From the NCBI RefSeq assembly GCF_025699255.1, contig NZ_JAILWA010000001.1, positions 241,322 through 305,321 of the forward strand: a stretch of 64,000 bases of DNA, read 5' to 3'. Below, piece by piece: positions 21,616-30,589 of this stretch (within the stretch, counting starts at the first letter, position 1; the number at the start of each line of letters is the position of its first letter). Below the pieces are notes generated by a model. That model worked only from the letters and a program-made list of their open reading frames with translations, was not told the DNA's origin and did no database searches. The DNA comes from Nitrosopumilus sp. (GTDB taxonomy: Archaea; Thermoproteota; Nitrososphaeria; Nitrososphaerales; Nitrosopumilaceae). The translations under genes were made by a program, and so were the position numbers.

Positions 21616-22437
21616 ATGGGACTGTTTGGATCTAAAGAAAATGTAGAAGATTTGATGTATAATGCAATGACATTAATGGAAAAAAATCAGCCGAAAGGAG
21701 CAATTGCATTATTCAATAAGGTTCTCAAACAGGAATCTAAGAACACTTCAGCATTATACAACAAAGGTATGGCGTTGAATCAGATCAAAAAATACAGTGA
21801 TGCAATAACTTGTTTTGATATTTTACTTGAGATAAATCCTAAAGATGCACAAGCATGGAATAACAGAGGAATAGCCATGGCCGAAAATGGAAACATTCAG
21901 GCAGCAGCAGAATGTTATGACAAAGCTATAGAAGCAGATTCTAAAAATGCTGCATCATATTTTAACAAAGGAGTTTTGCTTGACAAACTAGAAGAAAGAG
22001 AAGAGGCGTTAGAGGTATTAGATAAAGCAATTTCGATTGAGCCAAGAAAGCCAAATGCATTGTTTTACAAGGGAATAATTTTAGGCAAAATGAAAAAACA
22101 CGAAGAATCATTGAACTGTTTTGATAAAGTACACAAAAATCACCCTAGTCACATGGATGCATTTTTTCATAAAGGAATAGAATTAGCAGAGTTAGACAAA
22201 CATGAAAAAGCAATACAAGTGTTTGATCAAATTTTATCAAAACATAAAGACAATGTAAATATTATTTATGCCAAGTCAAGAAGTAAAGCCGCACTAGGAG
22301 AATATCCAGAAGCGTTAGAGTTGCTAAAAATATCTATTTCTAAAAACCCAAAAATAATTAGAAATTGGGCTAGAAGTGAGCCAATATTTGCAAAATTACT
22401 ATCAAATGATGAGTTCAGAAAACTTGTTAAGATGTAA
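21616..22437 (+). CDS. Tetratricopeptide-repeat protein
   Basis: A 273-residue cytosolic protein made of about seven TPR units from residue 12 onward (for example ALYNKGMALNQIKKYSDAIT, AWNNRGIAMAENGNIQAAAE). There is no signal peptide or extra domain; the N-terminus MGLFGSKENVEDL is short. TPRs scaffold protein complexes. No partner can be read from context. Confidence 0.9.
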   Translation: MGLFGSKENVEDLMYNAMTLMEKNQPKGAIALFNKVLKQESKNTSALYNKGMALNQIKKYSDAITCFDILLEINPKDAQAWNNRGIAMAENGNIQAAAECYDKAIEADSKNAASYFNKGVLLDKLEEREEALEVLDKAISIEPRKPNALFYKGIILGKMKKHEESLNCFDKVHKNHPSHMDAFFHKGIELAELDKHEKAIQVFDQILSKHKDNVNIIYAKSRSKAALGEYPEALELLKISISKNPKIIRNWARSEPIFAKLLSNDEFRKLVKM

Positions 22438-22442
22438 AACAG

Positions 22443-23150
22443 TTACAACATTTTCTTTCGTACAGCGTCAATTCTGATTATTCCAACTTTCTTTTTTGGT
22501 CCAATCAGTCTAGCTTCAAATATCGGAACGTAAACTTCTGTGATTTCACGCATTATAAATTCGTCATTTAGAGCACGCACGTCTACTTCCATAGGTTTTT
22601 TGAGATGAGATTGAAGTTTTTCGATTGCAGCTTCATATGTTAATTCAGGTTTTTTTACATCAGGCATTTGGTTCCCTAGTAGCCTTTTAGGATAATTTTC
22701 AATGGTTTTTGAATTAATCTTAAAAGGGAAATTTATTGCTCTTCCATGATGATCAAATACAAGTTCATCTTCTTCTTCGACAAAAACATGTTCTTCAAGT
22801 TTTAGATCAACTTTGTTTTTACCTCGTTTTCCAACAAATGCCTTTTCAAGAGTGGATTTTGAACGTACAGGAAAAACACCGTCACCCAAAACTACCTCAT
22901 GAACATTAGAATCAACAGAAATTGTATGATTTGCTTTTCTAAAATAATCAGCAACATATTTTCCAGACACCATCAATATGCATTCATAGTATAATTTTAG
23001 AGAATGAACATGAACTTCTTCCTTTTTGGGTCTAGATAATAAAGACTTGAAGGGAGATGTCTTTTTTTGTTCTATAATTTCTGAGGCATCAGATTCTTCG
23101 ATATTTTTTTTCAAAACAATTGTTTTTACATCATAATTGGATTTGGACAA
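22443..23150 (-). CDS. Conserved-looking hypothetical protein
   Basis: I do not recognise this 235-residue protein. A charged N-terminal tail (1-45) is followed by an alpha/beta body. The body has a strand-rich middle (HTISVDSNVHEVVLGDGVFP) and a C-terminal unit ending IFEARLIGPKKKVGIIRIDA. No membrane segment or metal motif. It is convergent with the TPR gene, with five bases between the genes, and divergent from the SHOCT gene. Might be nucleic-acid associated given its basic ends; this is a guess. Confidence 0.6.
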   Translation of the reverse strand: MSKSNYDVKTIVLKKNIEESDASEIIEQKKTSPFKSLLSRPKKEEVHVHSLKLYYECILMVSGKYVADYFRKANHTISVDSNVHEVVLGDGVFPVRSKSTLEKAFVGKRGKNKVDLKLEEHVFVEEEDELVFDHHGRAINFPFKINSKTIENYPKRLLGNQMPDVKKPELTYEAAIEKLQSHLKKPMEVDVRALNDEFIMREITEVYVPIFEARLIGPKKKVGIIRIDAVRKKML

Positions 23151-23227
23151 TATACAGCAAAGTATACACTTGTAACTATTAAACCAATTCTACTAGGAAA
23201 TAAATAATAGAAATTAGAGTTTAATGC

Positions 23228-23593
23228 ATGGCAACAAAAAAGAAAACAGGGTATATTGAGAGATTTTTAAAAAAAGCAGACAAAGCAATTGATGATGGAA
23301 TTAAAAGAGCAGATGAAGCACTGGAAGATGCAGTAGAGTTTGGGGAAATGGCAGCATCTCAAGCAAAAAAAGCCAGTGATCAATTAACCAAAAAAGCACT
23401 AAAAGAAAAAGAAGAAATCAAGACAAAAGGAATTAAAAAAATTAATGAAGGAATTTCGGCTGCAAAAAATGCAACAAGTAAAACAGAAGAAGATTTGGCA
23501 ACATTAGAAAAACTCGGAAAGTTAAGAAAAGCAGGAGTTTTAACTGAAAAAGAATTTCAAGAAAAGAAAAAGAAAATACTTTCCAGGATATAA
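23228..23593 (+). CDS. Helical protein with C-terminal SHOCT domain
   Basis: A 121-residue protein: a long Lys/Ala-rich helical region (residues 10-90, apolipoprotein-like repeats such as ADEALEDAVEFGEMAASQAK) and a SHOCT module at the C-terminus (LEKLGKLRKAGVLTEKEFQE plus KKKILSRI). SHOCT is a short oligomerisation module. A similar design occurs at 38807-39340. It is followed after one base by the cupin gene and probably heads a three-gene operon. Confidence 0.8.
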   Translation: MATKKKTGYIERFLKKADKAIDDGIKRADEALEDAVEFGEMAASQAKKASDQLTKKALKEKEEIKTKGIKKINEGISAAKNATSKTEEDLATLEKLGKLRKAGVLTEKEFQEKKKKILSRI

Positions 23594-23594
23594 A

Positions 23595-24050
23595 ATGAAA
23601 AAAACAAACATTTCAGGTACAAACGATAAAAGAAATGTAAATCCAGATTGGTTCACAGGAAAAACATGGATGAAAGTTCTATCAGAAAAAATTAAAGCAA
23701 AAGATCAAGACATCTATCATGTACATTTTGAAAAAGGTTCAAGAACAAAACTTCATCAACATAACGGAAATCAAGTGTTAATTGGAGTAAAAGGAAAGGG
23801 AAGTTTAGAAATTTTTAGTAAATATGGAACTAAAAAAAATAATTTTAAAATCAAAAAAATAGAAAAAATTAGTCTAAATGAAGGAGACATCGTTCACATA
23901 CCTGCAAAGACACTTCATACTCATGGTTCTGTAGATAAGAAAAAAGAATTTTCACACATTGCAATCAATATTCTACCTAAAAAAAATGCAACATACAAAA
24001 CAGAATGGTATGAATCAGATTTTAAAACCATGGTTTCAAAAATTATTTAG
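23595..24050 (+). CDS. Cupin-domain protein
   Basis: A 151-residue single-cupin protein. Motif 1 reads VHFEKGSRTKLHQHNGNQVL (two His on G-x5-H-x-H-type spacing) and motif 2 GDIVHIPAKTLHTHG, so a metal site of His residues is present. Cupins of this size include dioxygenases, isomerases and sensors; none can be chosen here. Coupled to the SHOCT gene upstream and to a second cupin five bases downstream. Confidence 0.85.
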   Translation: MKKTNISGTNDKRNVNPDWFTGKTWMKVLSEKIKAKDQDIYHVHFEKGSRTKLHQHNGNQVLIGVKGKGSLEIFSKYGTKKNNFKIKKIEKISLNEGDIVHIPAKTLHTHGSVDKKKEFSHIAINILPKKNATYKTEWYESDFKTMVSKII

Positions 24051-24055
24051 ACGAA

Positions 24056-24418
24056 ATGTTAATACTAAAAGACTCAAAAATAGCACCAATCAAAGGCAAT
24101 GAAGGGGCCAATATCAAACAGTATTTTCATCCCAATAATACAGAAAATGGAATTAGCTATAGTTTAGCACAATTTACATTAGAATCAGGAAAAAAATCAA
24201 AACTTCATAAAATGAAATCTTCTGAAGTCTACTATATTTTAGAAGGGAAAGGAAATCTAGTAGTTGAACAAAAAAACCATTTTTTAGAAAAAAATGATTC
24301 AGCATATGTCCCACCAAATTCCAAACAATTTATTGAAAATATTGGAGATGAGGATTTGAAATTTCTCTGCGTTGTGGAACCAGCATGGAAGTCAAGTGAC
24401 GAAATTTTATTGGAGTAA
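24056..24418 (+). CDS. Second cupin-domain protein
   Basis: A 120-residue cupin. Its first motif (LESGKKSKLHKMKSSEVYYI) keeps one His, and EVYYILEGKGNLVV and NDSAYVPPNSKQFIEN follow the fold. The usual H-x-H pair is reduced to a single His and the second-motif His is Gln, so metal binding is doubtful. It may act as a binding or sensor partner of the upstream cupin. Starts at ATG 24056. Confidence 0.82.
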   Translation: MLILKDSKIAPIKGNEGANIKQYFHPNNTENGISYSLAQFTLESGKKSKLHKMKSSEVYYILEGKGNLVVEQKNHFLEKNDSAYVPPNSKQFIENIGDEDLKFLCVVEPAWKSSDEILLE

Positions 24419-24476
24419 TTAAATAACTTCTAATCAGAGGCAATTATTTTTAACATATAACAAATCTCTAAGGCTA

Positions 24477-25154
24477 GTGAATACGTTTCAGGCACTTAGA
24501 ACATTAAATGTAGATTCAAGTTCATCTCAAGAAGAGATCAAAATAGCATACAGAAAGCTGGCACTAGAACTTCATCCAGACAAAAATCAAGATAAAAAAG
24601 AAGATGAAGAATTTAAAAAAATTACTGAAGCGTATAACCACCTAAAGAAAAACCACAATCAACACGAGTCACCATATCAAAATATTTCAAAACCACAAAA
24701 AGAACCTGAAAATAATTTTAAAAGAAAACCTCAATGGGGAGCACCAGATGACGGAAGCATACCAGAACAAGATTGGGGAAAATATACACGAGAGTTTGAA
24801 GAAGGAGACCCAGATTTTTGGAGAGAGTATGAAAAAAAATTCTGGGAGGAGTATAATGCACGAGTAAGAGCAGATGGTAGGAACGGAGAGTTTGAAAAAG
24901 CTAAAGAGCCACAAGAACAACCAGATCTTTTTGTAGATGTGGACAAAAGTTTGTGCATAGGTTGTTGTAGTTGTGAGATGATAGCCCCAAATGTATTTTC
25001 AATCAACAAAGAAAGTAGATCAAATCCTAAATCTTCAGTAATTAATCACAAAGGAGCAGGAGTAAATAAAATAATGAATGCTGCAGAAACATGTCCAACA
25101 AAAGCAATTATTGTAGAAAATACAGAAACAAAAGAAAGGCTATTTCCACGTTAA
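24477..25154 (+). CDS. J-domain protein fused to a ferredoxin
   Basis: A 225-residue fusion. Residues 3-60 are a DnaJ J domain with the HPDKN loop that stimulates DnaK. A linker rich in acidic and aromatic residues (70-150) follows. Residues about 157-217 form a monocluster ferredoxin ([18 protein letters not shown] and a distal ETCPTKAI), giving C-x2-C-x2-C...CP. No DnaJ zinc or substrate domain is present. This could link Hsp70 recruitment to Fe-S cluster handling or redox sensing. GTG start, no leader visible. Confidence 0.9.
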   Translation: MNTFQALRTLNVDSSSSQEEIKIAYRKLALELHPDKNQDKKEDEEFKKITEAYNHLKKNHNQHESPYQNISKPQKEPENNFKRKPQWGAPDDGSIPEQDWGKYTREFEEGDPDFWREYEKKFWEEYNARVRADGRNGEFEKAKEPQEQPDLFVDVDKSLCIGCCSCEMIAPNVFSINKESRSNPKSSVINHKGAGVNKIMNAAETCPTKAIIVENTETKERLFPR

Positions 25155-25558
25155 ATTTTTAATTTTTGATATAATTCATTCATTTCGGATTCAGATAATT
25201 TTAGAGATGAATTAAACATACTATGAATTGCACCTGCAGAATCATCTTTACTTCGTGGAACTAAGTGCACATGCACGTGAGGAATTTCTTGTCCAGCATC
25301 TTTACCATTATGAATTGCAATTAAGGTTGAACCAGTAATGTTGTCAACTTTGGAAGTTATCTGCTGTACTAATGAAAATAAATCAGCGTTTTCTTCAGAA
25401 CTCATATCTTGAATTTTTTGATGATGTTTTTTCGGAATTACAAGAACGTGTCCTAATGCTAAAGGGAATGCATCAAGAAAAGATACAGAATTATCAGTTT
25501 CTTTTAAAAATTTAGATTTAATTTCACCATTTATGATTTTACAAAAAATACAATCCAT
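25151..25558 (-). CDS. HIT family hydrolase
   Basis: A 135-residue histidine-triad protein. The catalytic HVHVHLVPR is at about residue 95, and the N-terminus [11 protein letters not shown] carries the usual Cys pair. These enzymes hydrolyse AMP-NH2-type or dinucleoside polyphosphate substrates. It overlaps the stop of the convergent J-domain gene by four bases. Confidence 0.94.
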   Translation of the reverse strand: MDCIFCKIINGEIKSKFLKETDNSVSFLDAFPLALGHVLVIPKKHHQKIQDMSSEENADLFSLVQQITSKVDNITGSTLIAIHNGKDAGQEIPHVHVHLVPRSKDDSAGAIHSMFNSSLKLSESEMNELYQKLKI

Positions 25559-25594
25559 GTTAATTCTAAATATTTGAAAATATTAAATCACTTA

Positions 25595-25873
25595 TTAGGG
25601 TTCAACAATTTTTGCCCATGCAAGACCTTCACCAAATTTGATAGTAACAACATCGCCTGATTGGAGGGTACAATCATCAATAGTCTTAGGAATAGTGTCT
25701 TTCGTCTCAACATAACAAATTCCATTATCATTTGTTAAGATGGTCACCTCTTCGTAGATATCTTCGCGAATAAGATTCCAAAAGGGAAAAACCAGGGTAG
25801 ACAGAACAATCCCAGCAGTTAGAAAAGCACCGACAAAAACTAGACTAGTTTTTTGGCTAGAACTAAGTTCCAA
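25595..25873 (-). CDS. Small membrane-anchored protein
   Basis: A 92-residue protein with one N-terminal membrane segment (about 10-32, TSLVFVGAFLTAGIVLSTLV) and an external part that has two Cys and a short beta domain (IKFGEGLAWAKIVEP). The start is TTG 25873, directly after the stop of the upstream zinc-finger gene (TAATTG), implying coupling. No family recognised. Confidence 0.65.
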   Translation of the reverse strand: MELSSSQKTSLVFVGAFLTAGIVLSTLVFPFWNLIREDIYEEVTILTNDNGICYVETKDTIPKTIDDCTLQSGDVVTIKFGEGLAWAKIVEP

Positions 25874-26041
25874 TTACCAAGTACCGCCATCTCCTGCATT
25901 TGGATCTAATTTTTTAGCAGGTACGTTTCCATGTGCTTTTTTCATATGTTTTTTTAGTCGTTCAGGATCATGTAACTCTGTTCCACAAACATCACATTTG
26001 GTTTTATTTTCATCATTTTTTTTGCGATTAAACAAGCCCAT
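25874..26041 (-). CDS. 55-aa C2H2-type zinc-finger protein
   Basis: Short frame from ATG 26041: MGLFNRKKNDENKTKCDVCG, then a finger with CxxC and HMKKAH, and a Gly/Pro-rich tail ending GDGGTW. The C2H2 spacing (C-x2-C-x12-H-x4-H) is classical. It is immediately coupled to the membrane protein gene downstream. Resembles the two-finger protein at 28411-28608. Confidence 0.75.
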   Translation of the reverse strand: MGLFNRKKNDENKTKCDVCGTELHDPERLKKHMKKAHGNVPAKKLDPNAGDGGTW

Positions 26042-26095
26042 TAAATCATAAAATTTTGAAATACATTATAAAGGATACTGGATTTTTGTCTAATA

Positions 26096-27235
26096 GTGGC
26101 AATAAAAAATATCACAGTTTTAGGTTCAGGGGTTATGGGACATGGAATTGCACAGGTGTCAGCAACCGCAGGATACAATGTAGTTTTACGAGATATCAAA
26201 CAAGAATTTTTGGATAAAGCAATGGAGAAAATCAAATGGAGTTTAGATAAATTAGTATCCAAAGAAAAAATTTCAAAAGAAGAAGGAGATGCAATTTTTG
26301 GGAGGATTACTCCAGTAGTAGATTTGAATGAAGCTGTAAAAGATGCAGAACTAGTAATAGAAGTAGTTCCAGAAATAATGGATTTAAAAAAATCGGTTTA
26401 TGCAGAATTAGATAAAGCTGCAGGCCCAGAAGTTATTTTTGCGTCAAATACAAGCACTCTACCAATTACAGAAATTGCAAATACAACATCACGTCCTGAA
26501 AAATTTATCGGAATTCATTTCTTTAATCCACCTCAATTAATGAAGTTGGTAGAAGTCATTCCAGGAGAAAAAACATCCCAAGAAATTACTAAATTAACTC
26601 AAGAATATGTAAAATCAGTAAACAAACAGGCCGTGGTGTGTAGAAAAGATGTTCCAGGATTTATTATCAACAGACTTTTCATTCCAATGGTACACGAAGC
26701 ATGTTTTGTAAAAGACAGAACCGGAGCTTCTCTGGAAGAAATTGATTCAGCAGTAAAATTCAAACTAGGATTTCCAATGGGGATTTTTGAATTAGCAGAT
26801 TTCACCGGAATGGATGTAATTCACAAAGCTACAGTAGAAATGCATTTACGAGATAAAAAAGTAATTAATCCACATCCTCTTGTGGAAAAAATGTTTGAAG
26901 AGAAAAAGCTTGGACAAAAATCAGGAGAAGGATATTACAAGTATTCAGATGATAAATATGAACGAGTTGCACTTTCAGAAGAACTTGCAGAAAAATGTAA
27001 TCCAATCCAACTTGTTGCAAACATTTTGAACAATGCAGCATGGCTTGTTTCAAATGGGGCAAGCGACATTGAAGAAATTGAAAAAGCAGCTCAACTAGGA
27101 CTGGGTCTTAAAAAACCATTATTTGAAACTGCAAAGGAGATTGGAATCAAAAAAATTGTTGATGAATTAAACAAACTAGCTGATGAGTACGGAGAATTTT
27201 ATAGACCTGATCCTCTTTTAGTTTCTATGCAGTAA
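26096..27235 (+). CDS. 3-hydroxyacyl-CoA dehydrogenase (3-hydroxybutyryl-CoA type)
   Basis: NAD(P)-dependent oxidation of (S)-3-hydroxyacyl-CoA. The Rossmann domain has VLGSGVMGHGIAQV; the catalytic His is in FIGIHFFNPPQLMKLVEVIP; then comes the CRKDVPGFIINRL hinge and a doubled C-terminal helical domain. In Nitrosopumilus the 3-hydroxypropionate/4-hydroxybutyrate cycle needs a 3-hydroxybutyryl-CoA dehydrogenase, and this 379-aa form without a fused crotonase domain fits. Start is GTG 26096. It overlaps the 27225-27734 gene end to end by 11 bp. Confidence 0.92.
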   Translation: MAIKNITVLGSGVMGHGIAQVSATAGYNVVLRDIKQEFLDKAMEKIKWSLDKLVSKEKISKEEGDAIFGRITPVVDLNEAVKDAELVIEVVPEIMDLKKSVYAELDKAAGPEVIFASNTSTLPITEIANTTSRPEKFIGIHFFNPPQLMKLVEVIPGEKTSQEITKLTQEYVKSVNKQAVVCRKDVPGFIINRLFIPMVHEACFVKDRTGASLEEIDSAVKFKLGFPMGIFELADFTGMDVIHKATVEMHLRDKKVINPHPLVEKMFEEKKLGQKSGEGYYKYSDDKYERVALSEELAEKCNPIQLVANILNNAAWLVSNGASDIEEIEKAAQLGLGLKKPLFETAKEIGIKKIVDELNKLADEYGEFYRPDPLLVSMQ

Positions 27236-27734
27236 TTAATTCTAAAATTTTCTTTACAGCTTCTTGTGCATCATCTACGCCAATGATTTTTACATTTTTT
27301 CTATGATCCAAATACCCGTCAATGTATTGCGCCACAGGCCCATTTAGATTTCTAATTGCAACCATGGGCTTTTTGTTCATATACGCAGCACATGTTTCAG
27401 ATAAAGTTCCAGAACCACCACCCACTATAATTACGCCATCAGCAGTCAAGGCATTCAAAAAATCACGAGTCAATCCCATCCCAGTAGGAATCACGATATC
27501 GCAATATTCATTGGCCTCAGAAGCATCTGCTTGAGGAATAATTCCCACAGTCAAACCATCAGCATCTTTTGCTCCATGAGCAGCTGCAGTCATCACCCCA
27601 CCCAAACCACCAGTAATTAAGACCGAATCAGATTTTGCAATCTCCATTCCAACAGCATATGCAATTTTTTCATGTTCAGGAGTACACCCATTAGTATTAT
27701 GACCAATAACTAAGATCTGTCGTTTCTTTACCAT
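27225..27734 (-). CDS. LOG/TIGR00725-type Rossmann-fold protein
   Basis: A 169-residue protein with GGLGGVMTAAAHGAKDADG and PTGMGLTRDFLNALTADGVI followed by GGGSGTLSE, characteristic of the lysine-decarboxylase-like/MoCo-carrier superfamily, probably the TIGR00725 subgroup. Members bind nucleotides or AMP; some are cytokinin-type phosphoribohydrolases. The PGGxGTxxE motif of true LOG enzymes is GGGSGTLSE here. Convergent with the dehydrogenase gene. Confidence 0.85.
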   Translation of the reverse strand: MVKKRQILVIGHNTNGCTPEHEKIAYAVGMEIAKSDSVLITGGLGGVMTAAAHGAKDADGLTVGIIPQADASEANEYCDIVIPTGMGLTRDFLNALTADGVIIVGGGSGTLSETCAAYMNKKPMVAIRNLNGPVAQYIDGYLDHRKNVKIIGVDDAQEAVKKILELITA

Positions 27735-27809
27735 GATGAAATATGAGAAAATGGTTTGAAATATCTTTCCAAGAGAAAAAGATATTAGTAAAAAATAGAG
27801 ACATAGAGT

Positions 27810-27932
27810 ATGGAAAGACGTTCAATGCCAGTATGTTTTACTGAAAAACAATACAAAATGATCGAAGAATTTGCCAAGAGAAACGGCATGCTTAATGCAA
27901 GTCAAGCTCTTGAGAAAATCTTAAGCCAATAA
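27810..27932 (+). CDS. 40-aa ribbon-helix-helix-like protein
   Basis: Short frame MERRSMPVCFTEKQYKMIEE continuing FAKRNGMLNASQALEKILSQ. An N-terminal strand (SMPVCFTEKQ) followed by two helices separated by GMLN is the layout of a CopG/Arc ribbon-helix-helix DNA-binding unit. A purine-rich stretch and a TATA-like sequence lie upstream. If real, it would act as a dimeric regulator. Confidence 0.6.
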   Translation: MERRSMPVCFTEKQYKMIEEFAKRNGMLNASQALEKILSQ

Positions 27933-27998
27933 GCATTTTTTGTTATTTTTATTTTGTTTACATTTATAGAATATATCGTATCATGATGAACAACGAAA

Positions 27999-28409
27999 AT
28001 GGGATTATTTAGTAGAAAGCCATCATTTTGTAGTGTTTGTAATAAAGAATTAACTCATAAACACAAACCAAAAAGAGAATGGAACATTAAAGGTCCACTT
28101 TGCGGAGACTGTCATTTTGAAAAATCTAAAGAATACTATGAAGGAAAAGTTAGACAACCATGTGTGGTATGTGGAACAACTCAAAAAATTACAGATTTGT
28201 GGGAACCAAGATGGCAATGGGACATGGAGGGATTATTATGCAAAAAATGCTTTGATAAAAAAGAGGAAGATCATGGAAAGAAGAAAAACTTTTGTTCCAT
28301 ATGTGAAGGTAAAATGGGATTAATTAGATATAATCCAAAAGGGAGTTGGAAGATTGAAGGTCAGCTATGTAGAAAATGCTGGGATGAAAAGAAAGCAGAG
28401 TTAGGATAG
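27999..28409 (+). CDS. Triple zinc-ribbon-like repeat protein
   Basis: A 136-residue protein with three similar units of 40-45 residues. Each unit has CxxC near its start (FCSVCNKEL, PCVVCGTTQ, FCSICEGKM) and CxxC near its end (LCGDC, LCKKC, LCRKC), separated by a W-x-I/M-x-G-x-L-C element. All twelve Cys are kept, so three zinc sites are likely. Function unknown; nucleic-acid or ubiquitin-like binding would be usual. Followed by the next zinc-finger gene after one base. Confidence 0.75.
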   Translation: MGLFSRKPSFCSVCNKELTHKHKPKREWNIKGPLCGDCHFEKSKEYYEGKVRQPCVVCGTTQKITDLWEPRWQWDMEGLLCKKCFDKKEEDHGKKKNFCSICEGKMGLIRYNPKGSWKIEGQLCRKCWDEKKAELG

Positions 28410-28410
28410 A

Positions 28411-28608
28411 ATGGGATTTTTTAAAAAAATAAAATGTGAACAGTGTGAAAGAAAATTTTCAAAAGAAGAAGAATTGATGAATCATAAACAAATTGTTCAC
28501 GGAAAAGATTCACACTATGATTGCAAAGAATGTGACAAATTTTTTACAAACATGGAAGAGATGAGAACCCATCTGCAAAGAGAACACAGTTACAAAAAAG
28601 ACAGATAA
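28411..28608 (+). CDS. Two-finger C2H2 protein
   Basis: A 65-residue protein with two classical C2H2 fingers (IKCEQCERKFSKEEELMNHK, and YDCKECDKFFTNMEEMRTHL) with H-x4-H endings. Hydrophobic positions match the eukaryote-like consensus, suggesting DNA or protein binding. It forms a unit with the triple-ribbon gene upstream and converges on rpoP. Confidence 0.85.
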   Translation: MGFFKKIKCEQCERKFSKEEELMNHKQIVHGKDSHYDCKECDKFFTNMEEMRTHLQREHSYKKDR

Positions 28609-28815
28609 TTAAATTGCTTTTACAGTTTTTACTACAGGAGGTCTTGATTTAGTAAATACTCTAAATCCACAAATACATTTGATTTCAGGCAATCTAGATA
28701 ATTCAGTGTTAGAAACAGTGGTTCCACATCTCAAACAAGAATAGTTTACTTCAAAAGTTTCAACAGGAGTTTCTTCCACTTCATCTATTTCTTCGTCAAC
28801 CATGTTAATCATCAA
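28609..28815 (-). CDS. rpoP: DNA-directed RNA polymerase subunit P (Rpb12)
   Basis: Small zinc-ribbon subunit of archaeal RNA polymerase. Core: VNYSCLRCGTTVSNTEL, then KCICGFRVFTKSRPP, matching RpoP including the FR-x3-K-x-R-P end. An acidic N-terminal extension of about 22 residues (VDEEIDEVEETP) may be real or reflect a later start (MVDEEID). It lies beside rpsJ and tuf. Confidence 0.92.
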   Translation of the reverse strand: MMINMVDEEIDEVEETPVETFEVNYSCLRCGTTVSNTELSRLPEIKCICGFRVFTKSRPPVVKTVKAI

Positions 28816-28841
28816 AATTTCTATAATTTAAGGCTAACAGA

Positions 28842-29150
28842 TTATGTTAGAGACAATTCAATATAGACATCATCAGGGATTTTAAGTCTCATAAGTTGTC
28901 TAATTGCCTTATCATCTGCATTGATATTGATTATTCTTCTATGCATTTTCATTTCCCATTTTTCATAAGTTTCAGTTCCACTGCCACATGGAGATTTTCT
29001 AGTAGCAACATGTAGTCTTTTGACAGGAAGTGGAGTTGGACCTTTAACTTTGACACCAGTTTTTTTACCAATACCCATGATTTCACCACATACACCATCC
29101 AATTTTGGAAGGCTGGTTGAAGTGAGTTTAACACGGGCGGTTTGTGTCAT
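28842..29150 (-). CDS. rpsJ: 30S ribosomal protein S10 (uS10)
   Basis: A 102-residue uS10 with RVKLTSTSLPKLDGVCGEI near the start, KGPTPLPVKRLHVATRKSPC in the long loop and MKMHRRIININADDKAIRQL at the end. It follows tuf on the same strand with ten bases between, the standard archaeal tuf-rpsJ arrangement. Confidence 0.97.
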   Translation of the reverse strand: MTQTARVKLTSTSLPKLDGVCGEIMGIGKKTGVKVKGPTPLPVKRLHVATRKSPCGSGTETYEKWEMKMHRRIININADDKAIRQLMRLKIPDDVYIELSLT

Positions 29151-29160
29151 AAAAATCCGC

Positions 29161-30459
29161 CTATGGTTTGTACTCTTCGGTAATTTCCTTTACAATACCT
29201 GCTGCGATAGTTGCACCCATATCTCTAAGTGCAAATCTACCCATTTCAGGGAAATCTTGGAAAGTCTCGATACAAGTGGGTCTCACTGGTCTGATTTTTA
29301 CAATTGCAGAATCCCCAACTTTAAGGAATTTTGGATTTTCTTCTTCAACTGCACCAGATGCAGGGTTGATCTTTTGGAGGAACTCAGTAACAGTTGCTGC
29401 AACTTGTGTAGTGTGTGCATGCATTACTGGAGTATAACCAGGAGCAATTGCAGTTGGGTGATGAATTACAATAATTTGTGCTTTGAATTCTTTTGCAACA
29501 TTTGGTGGGGCATCAGGAGTACCAAGAACGTCTCCTCTCTTGATATCTTTCTTTTCAATACCTCTCAAGTTGAAACCAATGTTATCACCTGCTTCTGCAG
29601 ATGGCATTTCAGTGTGGTGAGTTTCAATAGATTTGATTTCACCTTGTGCACCAGAAGGCATTACAACAATTTTTTGTCCTGCTTTCATGATACCAGTTTC
29701 AACTCTACCAACAGGTACAGTACCTACACCAGTAATGGTGTAAACATCTTGAATTGGAACACGTAATGGTTTACCAGTTGGTTTTTCAGTAACGGTAAAG
29801 TCATCAAATGCTTCTAACAAAGTCTTACCCTTGTACCAAGGCATGTTCTCAGTTTTCTTAACTAAGTTATCACCTTTCCATCCAGAAACTGGAATAATTG
29901 GTACGTTTTCTAATTTGTAGCCAACAGATTTTGCTAATTTTTCACCTTTTTCTTTGGCGGTGTTAAATGCATCCTCTTTGTAATCTACTGCATCCATCTT
30001 ATTGATTGCAATAATAATCTGGCTTACACCGAGTGTTTTTAACAAGAATGCGTGTTCTCTTGCTTGTCCACCTGCTGCAATAGCAGTATCGGTTTCTCCT
30101 TCTTTTGCAGAAAGTACCAAAACGGCGGCATCTGCTTCAGAAGCACCAGTAATCATGTTTTTGATAAAGTCCCTGTGACCAGGAGCGTCAATCAAAGTAA
30201 AGAAATACTTTGGTGACTCAAACTTTTGGAAAGCTAAATCGATTGTGATTCCTCTTTCTCTTTCATCTTTAATGTTATCCATAACCCAAGCGTACTTGAA
30301 AGTATCACCTTTTCCGGTCTTTTCGGATTCTGCTCCGTGAGCTGCAATTGTTCTTTCATCTACAACTCCAAGATCCATCAAAAAATGACCCATAGTAGTT
30401 GATTTTCCATTATCAATATGTCCTGTAACAATCAGGTTCAAGTGTGGTTTATCTGCCAT
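29161..30459 (-). CDS. tuf: Translation elongation factor aEF-1A (EF-Tu)
   Basis: Delivers aminoacyl-tRNA to the ribosome. Residues: P-loop GHIDNGKST, switch II DAPGHRDF, NKMD; domains 2 and 3 follow (GTVPVGRVETG; RPTCIETFQDFPEMGRFALR). 432 aa, normal length. Archaeal features include the long switch-I insertion (HGAESEKTGKGDTFKYAWVM). First gene of a tuf-rpsJ unit, divergent from the FBP aldolase/phosphatase gene. Confidence 0.98.
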   Translation of the reverse strand: MADKPHLNLIVTGHIDNGKSTTMGHFLMDLGVVDERTIAAHGAESEKTGKGDTFKYAWVMDNIKDERERGITIDLAFQKFESPKYFFTLIDAPGHRDFIKNMITGASEADAAVLVLSAKEGETDTAIAAGGQAREHAFLLKTLGVSQIIIAINKMDAVDYKEDAFNTAKEKGEKLAKSVGYKLENVPIIPVSGWKGDNLVKKTENMPWYKGKTLLEAFDDFTVTEKPTGKPLRVPIQDVYTITGVGTVPVGRVETGIMKAGQKIVVMPSGAQGEIKSIETHHTEMPSAEAGDNIGFNLRGIEKKDIKRGDVLGTPDAPPNVAKEFKAQIIVIHHPTAIAPGYTPVMHAHTTQVAATVTEFLQKINPASGAVEEENPKFLKVGDSAIVKIRPVRPTCIETFQDFPEMGRFALRDMGATIAAGIVKEITEEYKP

Positions 30460-30589
30460 ATGAAATGCCTAACTGAGGGCATTTATTACTGTTATGAATT
30501 TTTGAAGAAAAATTAAAAAAAATTCAATTAATTACAGATCATAATACTTTGCTAAAAGCACATAAATCAAAGGGCCAAAAACATGATTT

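Noticed and set aside
29020..29766. 248-codon plus-strand frame
   Set aside because: It is antisense to tuf and rpsJ, has a Cys/Phe/Asn-rich nonsense composition and no motif.
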